A stretch of DNA of 64,000 nt, from the NCBI GenBank assembly GCA_035607415.1, contig DATNAQ010000035.1, forward strand, positions 5,909 to 69,908, given 5' to 3'. Below, piece by piece: positions 17,892-27,385 of this stretch (positions are counted from its first letter, which is position 1; each line of letters starts with the position of its first letter). Under the pieces are notes generated by a model that was given only the letters and a program-made list of their open reading frames with translations, was not told the origin of the DNA and searched no databases. Both the position numbers and the translations under genes were made by a program. This stretch comes from JAQBQH01 sp035607415 (lineage in GTDB: Bacteria > Myxococcota_A > Polyangia > Palsa-1104).

Positions 17892-17994
17892 AGCGCGATT
17901 CGGTTGCGTTGAGCGTAGCGCGCAGCGATGAGTCCGCCCAAAGACAGCCGGCGTCGCGCACCGCAGTAGATCAACGCAAGTGATTCGCGCTTTA
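17889..17994. repeat. Imperfect 26-nt terminal inverted repeats around a 54-nt core (MITE-like or bidirectional hairpin)
   Basis: The left arm 17889-17914 begins TAAAGCGCGA and the right arm 17969-17994 ends TCGCGCTTTA. The arms match at 22 of 26 positions, including a second block TTGCGTTGA. Taken as TA plus AAGCGCG ends, the outline resembles a small non-autonomous element of the TA-inserting (IS630/mariner) type. A transcriptional boundary hairpin between the lipoprotein gene and tilS is the simpler alternative. Confidence 0.45.
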
Positions 17995-17997
17995 GCG

Positions 17998-18003
17998 TAC
18001 AGT
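17998..18003 (+). promoter_or_regulatory. -10-like hexamer TACAGT
   Basis: It ends 6 nt before the tilS ATG at 18010 and begins just outside the inverted repeat. Confidence 0.45.
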
Positions 18004-18009
18004 TCAGGC

Positions 18010-19227
18010 ATGGAGCCCGTCGCCGCCGCCGTCGCGCGCGCGCTCGCCCGCCTACCGGGCGGGCGCTGGGTCGTCGCCTGCTCGGGCGGGCCCGACTCGA
18101 CGGCGCTCGTCGACGCCCTCGCCGCCGACGGCACGCGCGCGCTCACCGTGGTCGCCGTCGACCACGGCCTGCGTCCGGCGGCCGCCGCCGAGGCCGCCTC
18201 CGTCGTCGCCGCGGCGCGCGCCCGCGGGCTCGACGCCGTCGCCGTGCGCGTGGTCGTCGACGGCAAATCGATGGCCGCGGCGCGGCGCGCCCGCTACGAC
18301 GCGCTCGTCGCCGAGGCGCGCCGGGCCGGCGCCGTTGCCATCGCCGTCGGCCATACCGCGACCGACCAGGCCGAGACGCTGCTCGATCGCCTCGTCCGCG
18401 GCGCCGGCACGCGCGGCCTCGGGGCGATGGCCCCCATGCGTCGCATCTCTTCGCTCGACGGCGATCTATGGTTGGTGCGCCCGCTGCTCGCCGTGCCGCG
18501 CGCCGACGTCGAGGCCTACGTGACCGCGCGCGGCCTCTCGGTCGTGCGCGATCCGACCAACGACGATCGCGCCTATCGCCGGAGCCGCCTGCGCCACGAG
18601 GTCCTGCCGCTGCTCCGCCGCGAGCGCCCCGACCTCGATCGCGCGCTCGCCGCCACCTGCGATCGCCTGCGCGCCGACGCCGACGCCCTCGAGGCCCTCG
18701 CCGCCGACGCCAGCGCACGCCTCACCGCCGCCGACGGCAGCTTGGATGCGGTGGCCCTTGCCACGTTGCCGGAGGCGCTCTTCGCCCGCGTGGTCGCCGC
18801 CGCCAGCGGCGTGGTCCTCGGCGCCGTCCACATCGCCGCGCTCGCCCGCCTGTGCGCCACGCCGAACGGCACGCGATCCTTGGATCTTCCCGCCGGCCTC
18901 GTCGCCGAGCGCCGCTACGGCCGGCTGGCCTTCGCTCCGCGCCGCAAAAAACGCGCGTCCGCCGTCACTCCGGAGGTGGCGGTATCGCAACCTGGGATCT
19001 ACCTTCTGGACGAGATGCGAGTCGAGGTGACCGAAGCGCTCTTCGATTCCCTCCGCGAGGGCACCGCCCCGCTGGTGCTCCGTCACGTGCGCGCGGGCGA
19101 TCGCGCGCGTCTGGGAAAGGTGCAGGATCTGCTCGTCAACGCCAAGGTGCCGCGGCCCGAGCGCGCGCGCCTGCCCGTGTTGGCGCGCGGCGCACGAGTC
19201 CTGTGGATCGCGGGCGTGGGTATGTAA
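18010..19227 (+). CDS. tilS: tRNA(Ile)-lysidine synthetase
   Basis: TilS attaches lysine to C34 of the CAU-anticodon tRNA-Ile, so that it reads AUA. The 405-residue protein has the PP-loop motif ACSGGPDSTALVDAL (about 21-35), followed by VAVDHGLRP, VGHTATDQAETLLDRLVRG (only GHTATDQAET is the diagnostic core) and PLLAVPRADVEAY. The C-terminal TilS domains end with RLPVLARGARVLWIAG-type residues. The start is set by the ATG 6 nt after a TACAGT hexamer. ftsH follows after 27 nt, the same order as in many bacteria. Confidence 0.93.
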   Translation: MEPVAAAVARALARLPGGRWVVACSGGPDSTALVDALAADGTRALTVVAVDHGLRPAAAAEAASVVAAARARGLDAVAVRVVVDGKSMAAARRARYDALVAEARRAGAVAIAVGHTATDQAETLLDRLVRGAGTRGLGAMAPMRRISSLDGDLWLVRPLLAVPRADVEAYVTARGLSVVRDPTNDDRAYRRSRLRHEVLPLLRRERPDLDRALAATCDRLRADADALEALAADASARLTAADGSLDAVALATLPEALFARVVAAASGVVLGAVHIAALARLCATPNGTRSLDLPAGLVAERRYGRLAFAPRRKKRASAVTPEVAVSQPGIYLLDEMRVEVTEALFDSLREGTAPLVLRHVRAGDRARLGKVQDLLVNAKVPRPERARLPVLARGARVLWIAGVGM

Positions 19228-19254
19228 TAATGATCGCTGACAAGAGAGGTCCCT

Positions 19255-21195
<1,941 letters not shown>

Positions 21196-21216
21196 TCGGG
21201 TCATAAGTCCGCGCGC

Positions 21217-21222
21217 TATCCT
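21217..21222 (+). promoter_or_regulatory. -10-like hexamer TATCCT
   Basis: It ends 8 nt before the folP ATG at 21231, suggesting that folP and the cda genes have a promoter separate from ftsH. Confidence 0.4.
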
Positions 21223-21230
21223 GTGATGGG

Positions 21231-22094
21231 ATGGCGCAGGTGGTGCCCACGCTGACGTTTCGGCGGGCGGCGTTCGCGGGTGAGCGAACGATCGTCATGG
21301 GCGTCGTCAACGTGACGCCCGATTCGTTCTCCGACGGCGGCGCGTTCTCGGACACCGCGGCGGCCATCGCCCACGGCGGCAAGCTCGTCACCGACGGTGC
21401 CGACATCGTCGACGTGGGCGGCGAGTCGACGCGGCCGGGCGCGGCGCCGGTGCCGCTCAAGGAAGAGGCGGCGCGCGTCCTGCCGGTCGTGCGCGCGCTC
21501 GCCGGCGCCATCACCGTCAGCGTCGACACCTACAAGGCGGCGATCGCCGCCGCGGCGCTCGACGCCGGCGCCGAGATCGTGAACGACGTGTCGGGCGGCG
21601 CGCTCGAGCCGGACCTTCTGCGCGTCGTGGCGGACCATCGCGCGACGGTGATCCTCGGCCATTTGCGCGGAACGCCGGCAGAGATGAACGCCCACGCGCG
21701 TTATGACGACGTAATGCGCGAGGTGATGAGCGAGCTCGGCCAGCGCATCGATGCCGCCGTCGACGCCGGCGTGGCGCCCGGGCGCATCCTCGTCGACCCC
21801 GGGATCGGCTTCGCCAAGAACGGTGAGCACAACCTCGTCTTGCTCGCGCGGCTGGCGGAGCTGAAGGCGCTCGGCTGCCCGATCGTCGTCGGCGCGTCGC
21901 GTAAGTCGTTCCTCGGTACAATCACCGGCCGCGACGCCGGCGATCGCGAAATGGCGACCGCCGCGGCGCACGCGGTCGCGATCACGAACGGCGCGGCCAT
22001 GGTGCGCGTCCACGACGTGCGCGCGCAAAGGGACGCCGTCCTCGTCGCCGACGCGCTGCGCGCCGCGGCGGCCGGCAAGCGGGTGCTGTCGTGA
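21231..22094 (+). CDS. folP: Dihydropteroate synthase
   Basis: FolP condenses p-aminobenzoate with hydroxymethyl-dihydropterin diphosphate in folate synthesis. The 287-residue TIM barrel has the pterin signatures MGVVNVTPDSFSDGG and ADIVDVGGESTRPGA, then VSVDTYKA, EIVNDVSGG and VGASRKSFLG. All conserved positions I can see are present. Its TGA overlaps the GTG of cdaA by 4 nt, so the two are translationally coupled. Confidence 0.95.
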   Translation: MAQVVPTLTFRRAAFAGERTIVMGVVNVTPDSFSDGGAFSDTAAAIAHGGKLVTDGADIVDVGGESTRPGAAPVPLKEEAARVLPVVRALAGAITVSVDTYKAAIAAAALDAGAEIVNDVSGGALEPDLLRVVADHRATVILGHLRGTPAEMNAHARYDDVMREVMSELGQRIDAAVDAGVAPGRILVDPGIGFAKNGEHNLVLLARLAELKALGCPIVVGASRKSFLGTITGRDAGDREMATAAAHAVAITNGAAMVRVHDVRAQRDAVLVADALRAAAAGKRVLS

Positions 22095-23116
22095 GGCCGC
22101 TCGTCAGCCTGTTTCACAGCCTGACGGTGCGCGAGTGGCTCATCGCGGCCTGCGACATCCTCATCGTCTACTACGTCATCTACCGCACGCTGCTGCTCAT
22201 CAAGGGCACGCGCGCGGCGCAGATGCTGATCGGCATCGTGCTCGTCGGTGCCGGCTTCTTCGCGGCCAAGCTCCTCGAGCTGACGACGTTGTCGTGGCTG
22301 CTCGACAATCTCATCAACTACTCGATCATCTTCTTCATCGTCATCTTCCAGCACGACATCCGGCGCGGCCTCATGCGCGTCGGCCAGAACCTGTTCATCT
22401 ACGCGCGGCCCTACGAGCAGACCTTCGTGTTCGAGGAGGTGATCAAGGCGACCGAGCGGCTGGCGACGTCGCGCGTGGGCGCGCTCATCGTGCTCGAGCG
22501 CGACGCCGATCTCGTCGACTACCTGAACGAGCCGGGCGTGGAGATGGACTCGAAGGTGTCGGAGGAGCTCCTGGTCTCGCTGTTTTTGCCCGACAGCGAG
22601 AACAAGCTCCACGACGGCGCCGTGATCATCAAGAACCTGCGCATCGCGCAGGCGGGCGCGGTCTTGCCGCTGTCGGCGAACGCGCGGCTCGACAAGGCGC
22701 TCGGCACGCGCCATCGCGCCGCCATCGGCGTGACCGAAGAGACCGACGCCGTCGTCGTGGTCGTCTCCGAGGAGCGCGGATCGATCTCGCTCTGCTTCGG
22801 CGGCAACATCGCGCGCGACCTCGATTCGCCGACGCTGCGCAAGGCGCTGCTCGGCCTGTTCCAGAAGCAGAAGCGGCGCACGCAGACGACGAAGCAGAAG
22901 GAGCGCGAGGTGCCGGCGGCGCTGGAGGCGCTGCCCTTCGAGAAGCCGCAGCCGCCCGAGGAGGCCGATTCGGCGCCGATCGTGGCGAGCGTCGTCGAGG
23001 GCGGCGCCGGCAACGGCACCGGCACCGGCGAGCGCAACGGCGGGGGCGACGCGGGCGAGGCCGAGGACACCAAGCGTGACGCCGCCGTCGAGGCCAAGCC
23101 GTCGGAGGCTTCGTAA
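22091..23116 (+). CDS. cdaA: Diadenylate cyclase CdaA (c-di-AMP synthase)
   Basis: CdaA makes cyclic di-AMP from two ATP at the membrane. The 341-residue protein has three N-terminal transmembrane helices (about 15-75) and a DAC domain (about 110-255) with the catalytic LHDGAVII and GTRHRAAIG motifs intact. The tail after about residue 260 is long, charged and Gly/Ala-rich, and is not part of the family core. cdaR overlaps it by 1 nt and glmM follows, the order known from Firmicutes, where CdaR and GlmM modulate CdaA. Confidence 0.93.
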   Translation: MRPLVSLFHSLTVREWLIAACDILIVYYVIYRTLLLIKGTRAAQMLIGIVLVGAGFFAAKLLELTTLSWLLDNLINYSIIFFIVIFQHDIRRGLMRVGQNLFIYARPYEQTFVFEEVIKATERLATSRVGALIVLERDADLVDYLNEPGVEMDSKVSEELLVSLFLPDSENKLHDGAVIIKNLRIAQAGAVLPLSANARLDKALGTRHRAAIGVTEETDAVVVVVSEERGSISLCFGGNIARDLDSPTLRKALLGLFQKQKRRTQTTKQKEREVPAALEALPFEKPQPPEEADSAPIVASVVEGGAGNGTGTGERNGGGDAGEAEDTKRDAAVEAKPSEAS

Positions 23117-24051
23117 TGGCGCGCCCGCTGCTCCTGCGCATCTTCGCCGACGAGCTGCCCATCAAGGTCCTGTCGATGGTGCTGGCGGTGACGCTGTTCG
23201 TGCTCGTGCGCAACGACAAGGACGCGACCTCGGGCGCCTACGTCAAGGTCATCTACACGATGCCCGACGATCGCGTGCTCGTGTCGGACCCGGTGTCGGA
23301 GATCAAGGTGTCGGTGCGCGGGCCGTGGACCAAGCTGCAGCACCTCGATCGCTCGCTCGAGCCGATCCGCATCGACCTCACCAACGTCAAGACGCCCGAC
23401 GTGCGCATCGACGAGGACGCCATCAAGGTGCCGGCCGGCGTGCGCGTGTCGTCGATCGTCCCGTCGGAGGTGCACGTCGAGTTCGAGCCGCGCGTGCAGC
23501 GCCAGGTGCCGGTGCAGCCGATCCTCGAGGGGCAGCCGGCCGAGGGCTATCGTGTCGCCAAGGTCACCGCCGAGCCGGCGGTGGTGCGCGTCGACGGCGC
23601 CAAGAGCGCGGTCGCGGCCATCGAGCGCGTGCCGACGCGCCCCTTGCGCATCACCGACGCGCGCGGGCCGGTCAAGGGCGACGTGGCGCTCGAGGCGCCG
23701 CCGGCGCACACGCGCTTCCTCGAGGCGACGACCGTCTCGGTGCGCGCCGACGTGCAGGCGGCGATGGTCGAGCGCACCTTCGAGGATCTGCCGATCAAGG
23801 TGGTGGGGCTGACCCATCTCGAGGCGACGCTCGAGCCGGCGACGGCGCGCTTGACGATCCGCGGCCCGTCGCCGCTCGTCGCCGACGTCAGCGAGCGGAC
23901 GGTGAGCCTCAAGATCGACGCGGCGCTGATCGACACGCGCCCGCCGTCGAAGTACACCCGCACGCTGACGGTCAGCGGGTTGCCGGCCGGCGTCGCGGCA
24001 GAGGTGCAGCCGGATACGATCATGCTTACAACCCACCGTAAGCATGAGTAA
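23116..24051 (+). CDS. cdaR: YbbR-domain protein, CdaR-like regulator of CdaA
   Basis: The 311-residue protein has an N-terminal membrane helix (about residues 16-34, following FADELPIKVLSMVLAV) and then repeated YbbR beta-domains outside the membrane (DRVLVSDPVSEIKVSVRG, and later VERTFEDLPIKVVGL). In Firmicutes CdaR binds CdaA and adjusts its activity. The start overlaps the cdaA stop by one base, and the stop overlaps the glmM start by 8 nt. Confidence 0.88.
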   Translation: MARPLLLRIFADELPIKVLSMVLAVTLFVLVRNDKDATSGAYVKVIYTMPDDRVLVSDPVSEIKVSVRGPWTKLQHLDRSLEPIRIDLTNVKTPDVRIDEDAIKVPAGVRVSSIVPSEVHVEFEPRVQRQVPVQPILEGQPAEGYRVAKVTAEPAVVRVDGAKSAVAAIERVPTRPLRITDARGPVKGDVALEAPPAHTRFLEATTVSVRADVQAAMVERTFEDLPIKVVGLTHLEATLEPATARLTIRGPSPLVADVSERTVSLKIDAALIDTRPPSKYTRTLTVSGLPAGVAAEVQPDTIMLTTHRKHE

Positions 24052-25450
24052 GCTAGCGCCCGTGACCGATCGAATGCCACAACTCCCCGTTCGACAACTG
24101 TTCGGCACCGACGGCGTTCGCGGACGCGCCAACGTCGATCCGATGACGCCCGAGATGGCGCTCAAGCTCGGACGCGCCGTCGCCTATCACTTCCGCGCCA
24201 AGCACAAGTCGGGACGCGGGCGCATCGTCATCGGCAAGGACACGCGCCTGTCGGGCTACCTGTTCGAGACGGCGCTCGCCGCCGGCATCTGCTCGATGGG
24301 CGCCGACGTCATGCTGTGCGGACCGCTGCCGACGCCGGGCATCGCCTTCATCACCTCGTCGATGCGCGCCGACGCGGGCGTGGTCATCTCGGCGTCGCAC
24401 AATCCGTTCGAGGACAACGGCATCAAGATCTTCGCCGCCGACGGCTTCAAGCTGCCCGACGACGTCGAGGCGCGGCTCGAGGAGCTCATGGTTTCCGACG
24501 AGCTCGACCGCAATCGGCCGCACGGCGCGGAGATTGGCAAGGCCAGCAAGATCGAGGACTCGCGCGGGCGCTACGTGCAGTTCCTCAAGAACGCGTTCCC
24601 GCGGCAGCTCACGCTCGAAGGGCTGCGCGTGGTCGTCGACTGCGCCAACGGCGCCGCCTACAAAGTGGCGCCGGCGGTGTTCTCGGAGCTCGGCGCCGAC
24701 GTGATCACGCTGTCGGCGCGGCCCGACGGCACCAACATCAACGACGACTGCGGCGCCCTGCATCCGGGCAAGATGCAGGCGGCGGTCAAGAAGCACGGGG
24801 CGCACATCGGCATCGCCGTCGACGGCGACGCCGACCGCGTCATCATCGCCGACGAGCACGGCGAAGAGGTCGACGGCGACAGCATCATGGCGATGTGCGC
24901 GCGGCGCATGATCGAGCGCGGCGAGCTCAAGCACAAGACGCTGGTGACGACGGTGATGTCGAACATCGGCCTCGAGCGCTCGCTGGCGCAGGCGGGCGGG
25001 CGTCTCGAGCGCGTGCAGGTCGGCGACCGCTACGTCGTCGAGTCGATGCGCAACAACGGCTACAACTTCGGCGGCGAGCAGTCGGGGCACCTCGTGTTCC
25101 TCGACCACATGACCACCGGCGACGGCGTGCTCGGCGCGCTGCAGGTGCTGGCGGTGATGCTGGAGTCGCAAAAGCCGCTGTCGGAGCTGCGGCGCGTGAT
25201 GACGCGCTATCCGCAGGTGCTCGTGAACCTGAAGGTCCGGGAGAAGAAGCCGCTCGCCGACCTGCCGTCGGTGTCGGCGGCGATCGCCAAGATCGAGAAG
25301 GTGCTCGGCGGCGACGGGCGCGTGCTGGTGCGCTACTCGGGCACCGAGCCGAAGGTGCGCGTGATGGTCGAAGGCCAGGACGAGACCGTCATCAAGGGCT
25401 ACGCCGACGAGATCGCCGCCGCGCTCGAGCAGGCCTGCGGCGTCGCCTAG
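24044..25450 (+). CDS. glmM: Phosphoglucosamine mutase
   Basis: GlmM interconverts glucosamine-6-phosphate and glucosamine-1-phosphate for peptidoglycan and LPS precursors. The 468-residue enzyme has RQLFGTDGVRGRAN at its N-terminus, the catalytic phospho-Ser in VVISASHNPFEDNGIK, the metal-binding loop DGDADRV, the sugar loop GGEQSGH and the phosphate loop RYSGTEPKVRV. In species that make c-di-AMP, GlmM can bind and inhibit CdaA, which fits its place behind cdaA-cdaR. Confidence 0.96.
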   Translation: MSKLAPVTDRMPQLPVRQLFGTDGVRGRANVDPMTPEMALKLGRAVAYHFRAKHKSGRGRIVIGKDTRLSGYLFETALAAGICSMGADVMLCGPLPTPGIAFITSSMRADAGVVISASHNPFEDNGIKIFAADGFKLPDDVEARLEELMVSDELDRNRPHGAEIGKASKIEDSRGRYVQFLKNAFPRQLTLEGLRVVVDCANGAAYKVAPAVFSELGADVITLSARPDGTNINDDCGALHPGKMQAAVKKHGAHIGIAVDGDADRVIIADEHGEEVDGDSIMAMCARRMIERGELKHKTLVTTVMSNIGLERSLAQAGGRLERVQVGDRYVVESMRNNGYNFGGEQSGHLVFLDHMTTGDGVLGALQVLAVMLESQKPLSELRRVMTRYPQVLVNLKVREKKPLADLPSVSAAIAKIEKVLGGDGRVLVRYSGTEPKVRVMVEGQDETVIKGYADEIAAALEQACGVA

Positions 25451-25515
25451 CGCCTACATCCGCGCGCATCCCACGGAGCTCACGACCGCGCGTTGACAGC
25501 GACGGGGGAGGGCGA

Positions 25516-25521
25516 TAGCGT
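25516..25521 (+). promoter_or_regulatory. -10-like hexamer TAGCGT
   Basis: It ends 6 nt before the GTG at 25528, giving the Cys-rich lipoprotein its own promoter within the housekeeping block. Confidence 0.4.
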
Positions 25522-25527
25522 CTCGTC

Positions 25528-26121
25528 GTGGCGCGCGCCTTTTTGATCCTCTTCGTCGTCGCTGTCGCCGCCGTGGCCACGCTCGTCGCGGGCTGCGGCG
25601 TCGACGGGCGCAACGGCTCGGGCGTGGTCGGGCAGGGCATCTGCCCGGGTCACCCCGATCAGTGCGGCGGCAAGTGCTGCGGCGCCACCTGCGTCGACGT
25701 CGCGCGCGATCCGCGCAACTGCGGCGACTGCGGCAGCATCTGCCCCGTCGGCACCATCTGCCTCGGCGGCAGCTGCGGCTGCCCGCCGAACGGCGACAAG
25801 TGCAGCCTCGGCCAGTCGTGCTGCGGCGCGCTCGGCTGCGTCAGCCTCGACAGCGACATCCGCAACTGCGGCGGCTGCGGCACGCGCTGCCCCGACGGCG
25901 CCACCTGCGCCGGCGGCAAGTGCATGTGCAACGGCCAGATGTGCCTGCCGGCGGTGGACCCGACCGGCGAGGGCTCGGTACCGCCCGGGTTCTGTACCTG
26001 CACCGGCAACTGCGCGAGCGATCCGACGCGCAGCTGCATCGCCATGGACTGCTGCTACGCCGACTACGCCGCCGGCCGGTGCACGCCCGCGACCAGCTGC
26101 GGCATGTGGACCTACCCATGA
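25528..26121 (+). CDS. Cys-rich lipoprotein
   Basis: The 197-residue protein has a lipoprotein signal (lipidated Cys in LVAGCGVDG) and about 34 cysteines in repeated CGxCGxxC-type knots (GDCGSICPVGTICLGGSCGC, mentioned by its CGSICP core, and GGCGTRCPDGATC). Such repeats are common in extracellular myxobacterial proteins and imply a disulfide-rich or metal-binding surface module. It separates glmM from pdxJ, which are usually adjacent in delta-type genomes, so it looks like a later insertion. No function can be assigned. Confidence 0.65.
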   Translation: MARAFLILFVVAVAAVATLVAGCGVDGRNGSGVVGQGICPGHPDQCGGKCCGATCVDVARDPRNCGDCGSICPVGTICLGGSCGCPPNGDKCSLGQSCCGALGCVSLDSDIRNCGGCGTRCPDGATCAGGKCMCNGQMCLPAVDPTGEGSVPPGFCTCTGNCASDPTRSCIAMDCCYADYAAGRCTPATSCGMWTYP

Positions 26122-26227
26122 GTGAGCGAACGCAGTCGACGGGTTTTCGCGCCCTCACCGACGAGTGCAGCGAGTCGTCGATCTGGAACCTGGGCGCGCC
26201 GAGACGGAGTGAGCGAGCGGTGCAACG
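26122..26227 (+). repeat. Intergenic repeat, copy 1 (upstream of pdxJ)
   Basis: This 106-nt spacer contains three blocks in order: GTGAGCGAACGCAG (26122-26135), CGAGTGCAGCGAG (26162-26174), then GGCGCGCC and GGAGTGAGCGAGCGG close to the start codon. The same blocks, in the same order and orientation relative to the downstream gene, occur at 38373-38474 and 42635-42735 on the minus strand. The final GCGGTGCAACGATGA also recurs before acpS (ending at 27016). Confidence 0.6.
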
Positions 26228-26974
26228 ATGAGTATGAAGCTGCATGTGAACGTCGATCACGTCGCGACGCTGCGCCAGGCGCGCGGGACGTCGTATCCCG
26301 ATCCGGTGTGGGCGGCAGCGCTGGTCGAGCTCGCCGGCGGCGACGGCATCACCGTGCACCTGCGCGAGGATCGCCGGCACATCCAGGATCGCGACGTGCG
26401 CCTCCTGCGCCAGACGGTGCGCGGCGTCTTGAACCTCGAGATGGCGGCGACCGACGAGATGGTGCGCATCGCGCGCGACCTCAAGCCCGACATCGTGTCG
26501 CTCGTGCCGGAGAAGCGGCAGGAGCAGACGACCGAAGGCGGGCTCGACGTCACCGGCGCCGCCAAGGCGAGCGTGGCGGCGGCGATCGAGGCGCTGACCA
26601 AGGACGGCATCGCCGTCAGCCTGTTCATCGATCCCGCCGAGGACGCGATCGAAGCCGCCAAAGAATTGGGCGCGCCGCGCGTCGAGCTGCACACCGGCGA
26701 CTACTGCAACGTGTGGCGCGGGCTGGCGGGCGCCGCGACGCAGAAGGAGCTGGCGCGCATCGAGCGCTCGGCGGTGCGCGGCGCCGAGCTCGGGCTGCAC
26801 GTCGCCGCCGGCCACGGGCTCGACTACGGCAACGTCGGCGACGTCGCCGCCATCCGCGAGATCGAAGAGCTCAACATCGGGCACGCCATCGTCGCGCGCG
26901 CGGTGCTCGTCGGCATGGAGCGCGCGGTGCGCGAGATGCGCGAAGCCGTCGAGCGCGTGCGGGGGCGCGCCTAA
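26228..26974 (+). CDS. pdxJ: Pyridoxine 5'-phosphate synthase
   Basis: PdxJ closes the pyridine ring of vitamin B6 from 1-deoxyxylulose 5-phosphate and 3-amino-2-oxopropyl phosphate. The 248-residue TIM barrel shows LHVNVDHVATLRQARG, GITVHLREDRRHI, LNLEMAATDEM, VSLVPEKRQE and TEGGLDV, with the catalytic His and Glu residues of the family. HVAAGHGLDYGNV is also intact. It begins a pdxJ-acpS-nnr run. Confidence 0.95.
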   Translation: MSMKLHVNVDHVATLRQARGTSYPDPVWAAALVELAGGDGITVHLREDRRHIQDRDVRLLRQTVRGVLNLEMAATDEMVRIARDLKPDIVSLVPEKRQEQTTEGGLDVTGAAKASVAAAIEALTKDGIAVSLFIDPAEDAIEAAKELGAPRVELHTGDYCNVWRGLAGAATQKELARIERSAVRGAELGLHVAAGHGLDYGNVGDVAAIREIEELNIGHAIVARAVLVGMERAVREMREAVERVRGRA

Positions 26975-27013
26975 CGTGCGCGCGCCGGGCCGCAGCGCAC
27001 GTGCGGTGCAACG

Positions 27014-27385
27014 ATGATCTTGGGCGTGGGCGTGGATCTGACGCCGGTCAGCCGCATGCAGAAGGCGTTCGACGCGCACCCCGAGCGCCTCGAGGCGCGC
27101 CTGTTCACCGACGGCGAGCGCGCCTATTGCCGCGCCAAGGCGCAGGCGGCGCAGCACTTCGCGGCCCGCTTCGCCGCCAAGGAGGCGCTCCTGAAGGCGC
27201 TGCACGTGCCCGAGGGGCTGCGCTGGCACGAGCTCGAGGTGGTCAACGACGGCGAAGGCGCGCCCAGCTTCCGCCTGAGCGGCAACGCGGCCGCGGCGGC
27301 GACGGCGCGCGGCGTGCGCAAGCTGCACCTTTCGATCACGCACGCCGACGACTCGGCGATGGCGTTCGTGATAGCCGAGGGCTGA
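27014..27385 (+). CDS. acpS: Holo-[acyl-carrier-protein] synthase
   Basis: AcpS transfers 4'-phosphopantetheine from CoA to apo-ACP. The 123-residue protein has the N-terminal GVGVDLTPVSRM motif with the Mg-binding Asp, and FAARFAAKEALLKAL with the catalytic Glu and Lys. The final strand is KLHLSITHADDSAMAFV. The stop TGA overlaps the nnr ATG (TGATG). This order is common in proteobacteria. Confidence 0.93.
   Translation: MILGVGVDLTPVSRMQKAFDAHPERLEARLFTDGERAYCRAKAQAAQHFAARFAAKEALLKALHVPEGLRWHELEVVNDGEGAPSFRLSGNAAAAATARGVRKLHLSITHADDSAMAFVIAEG

Noticed and set aside
15852..18266. Upstream extension of the DUF6178-like frame to 1,231 residues
   Set aside because: The extension is antisense to the MFS and CBM9 genes, and the conserved start MSDEII at 15851 is natural.
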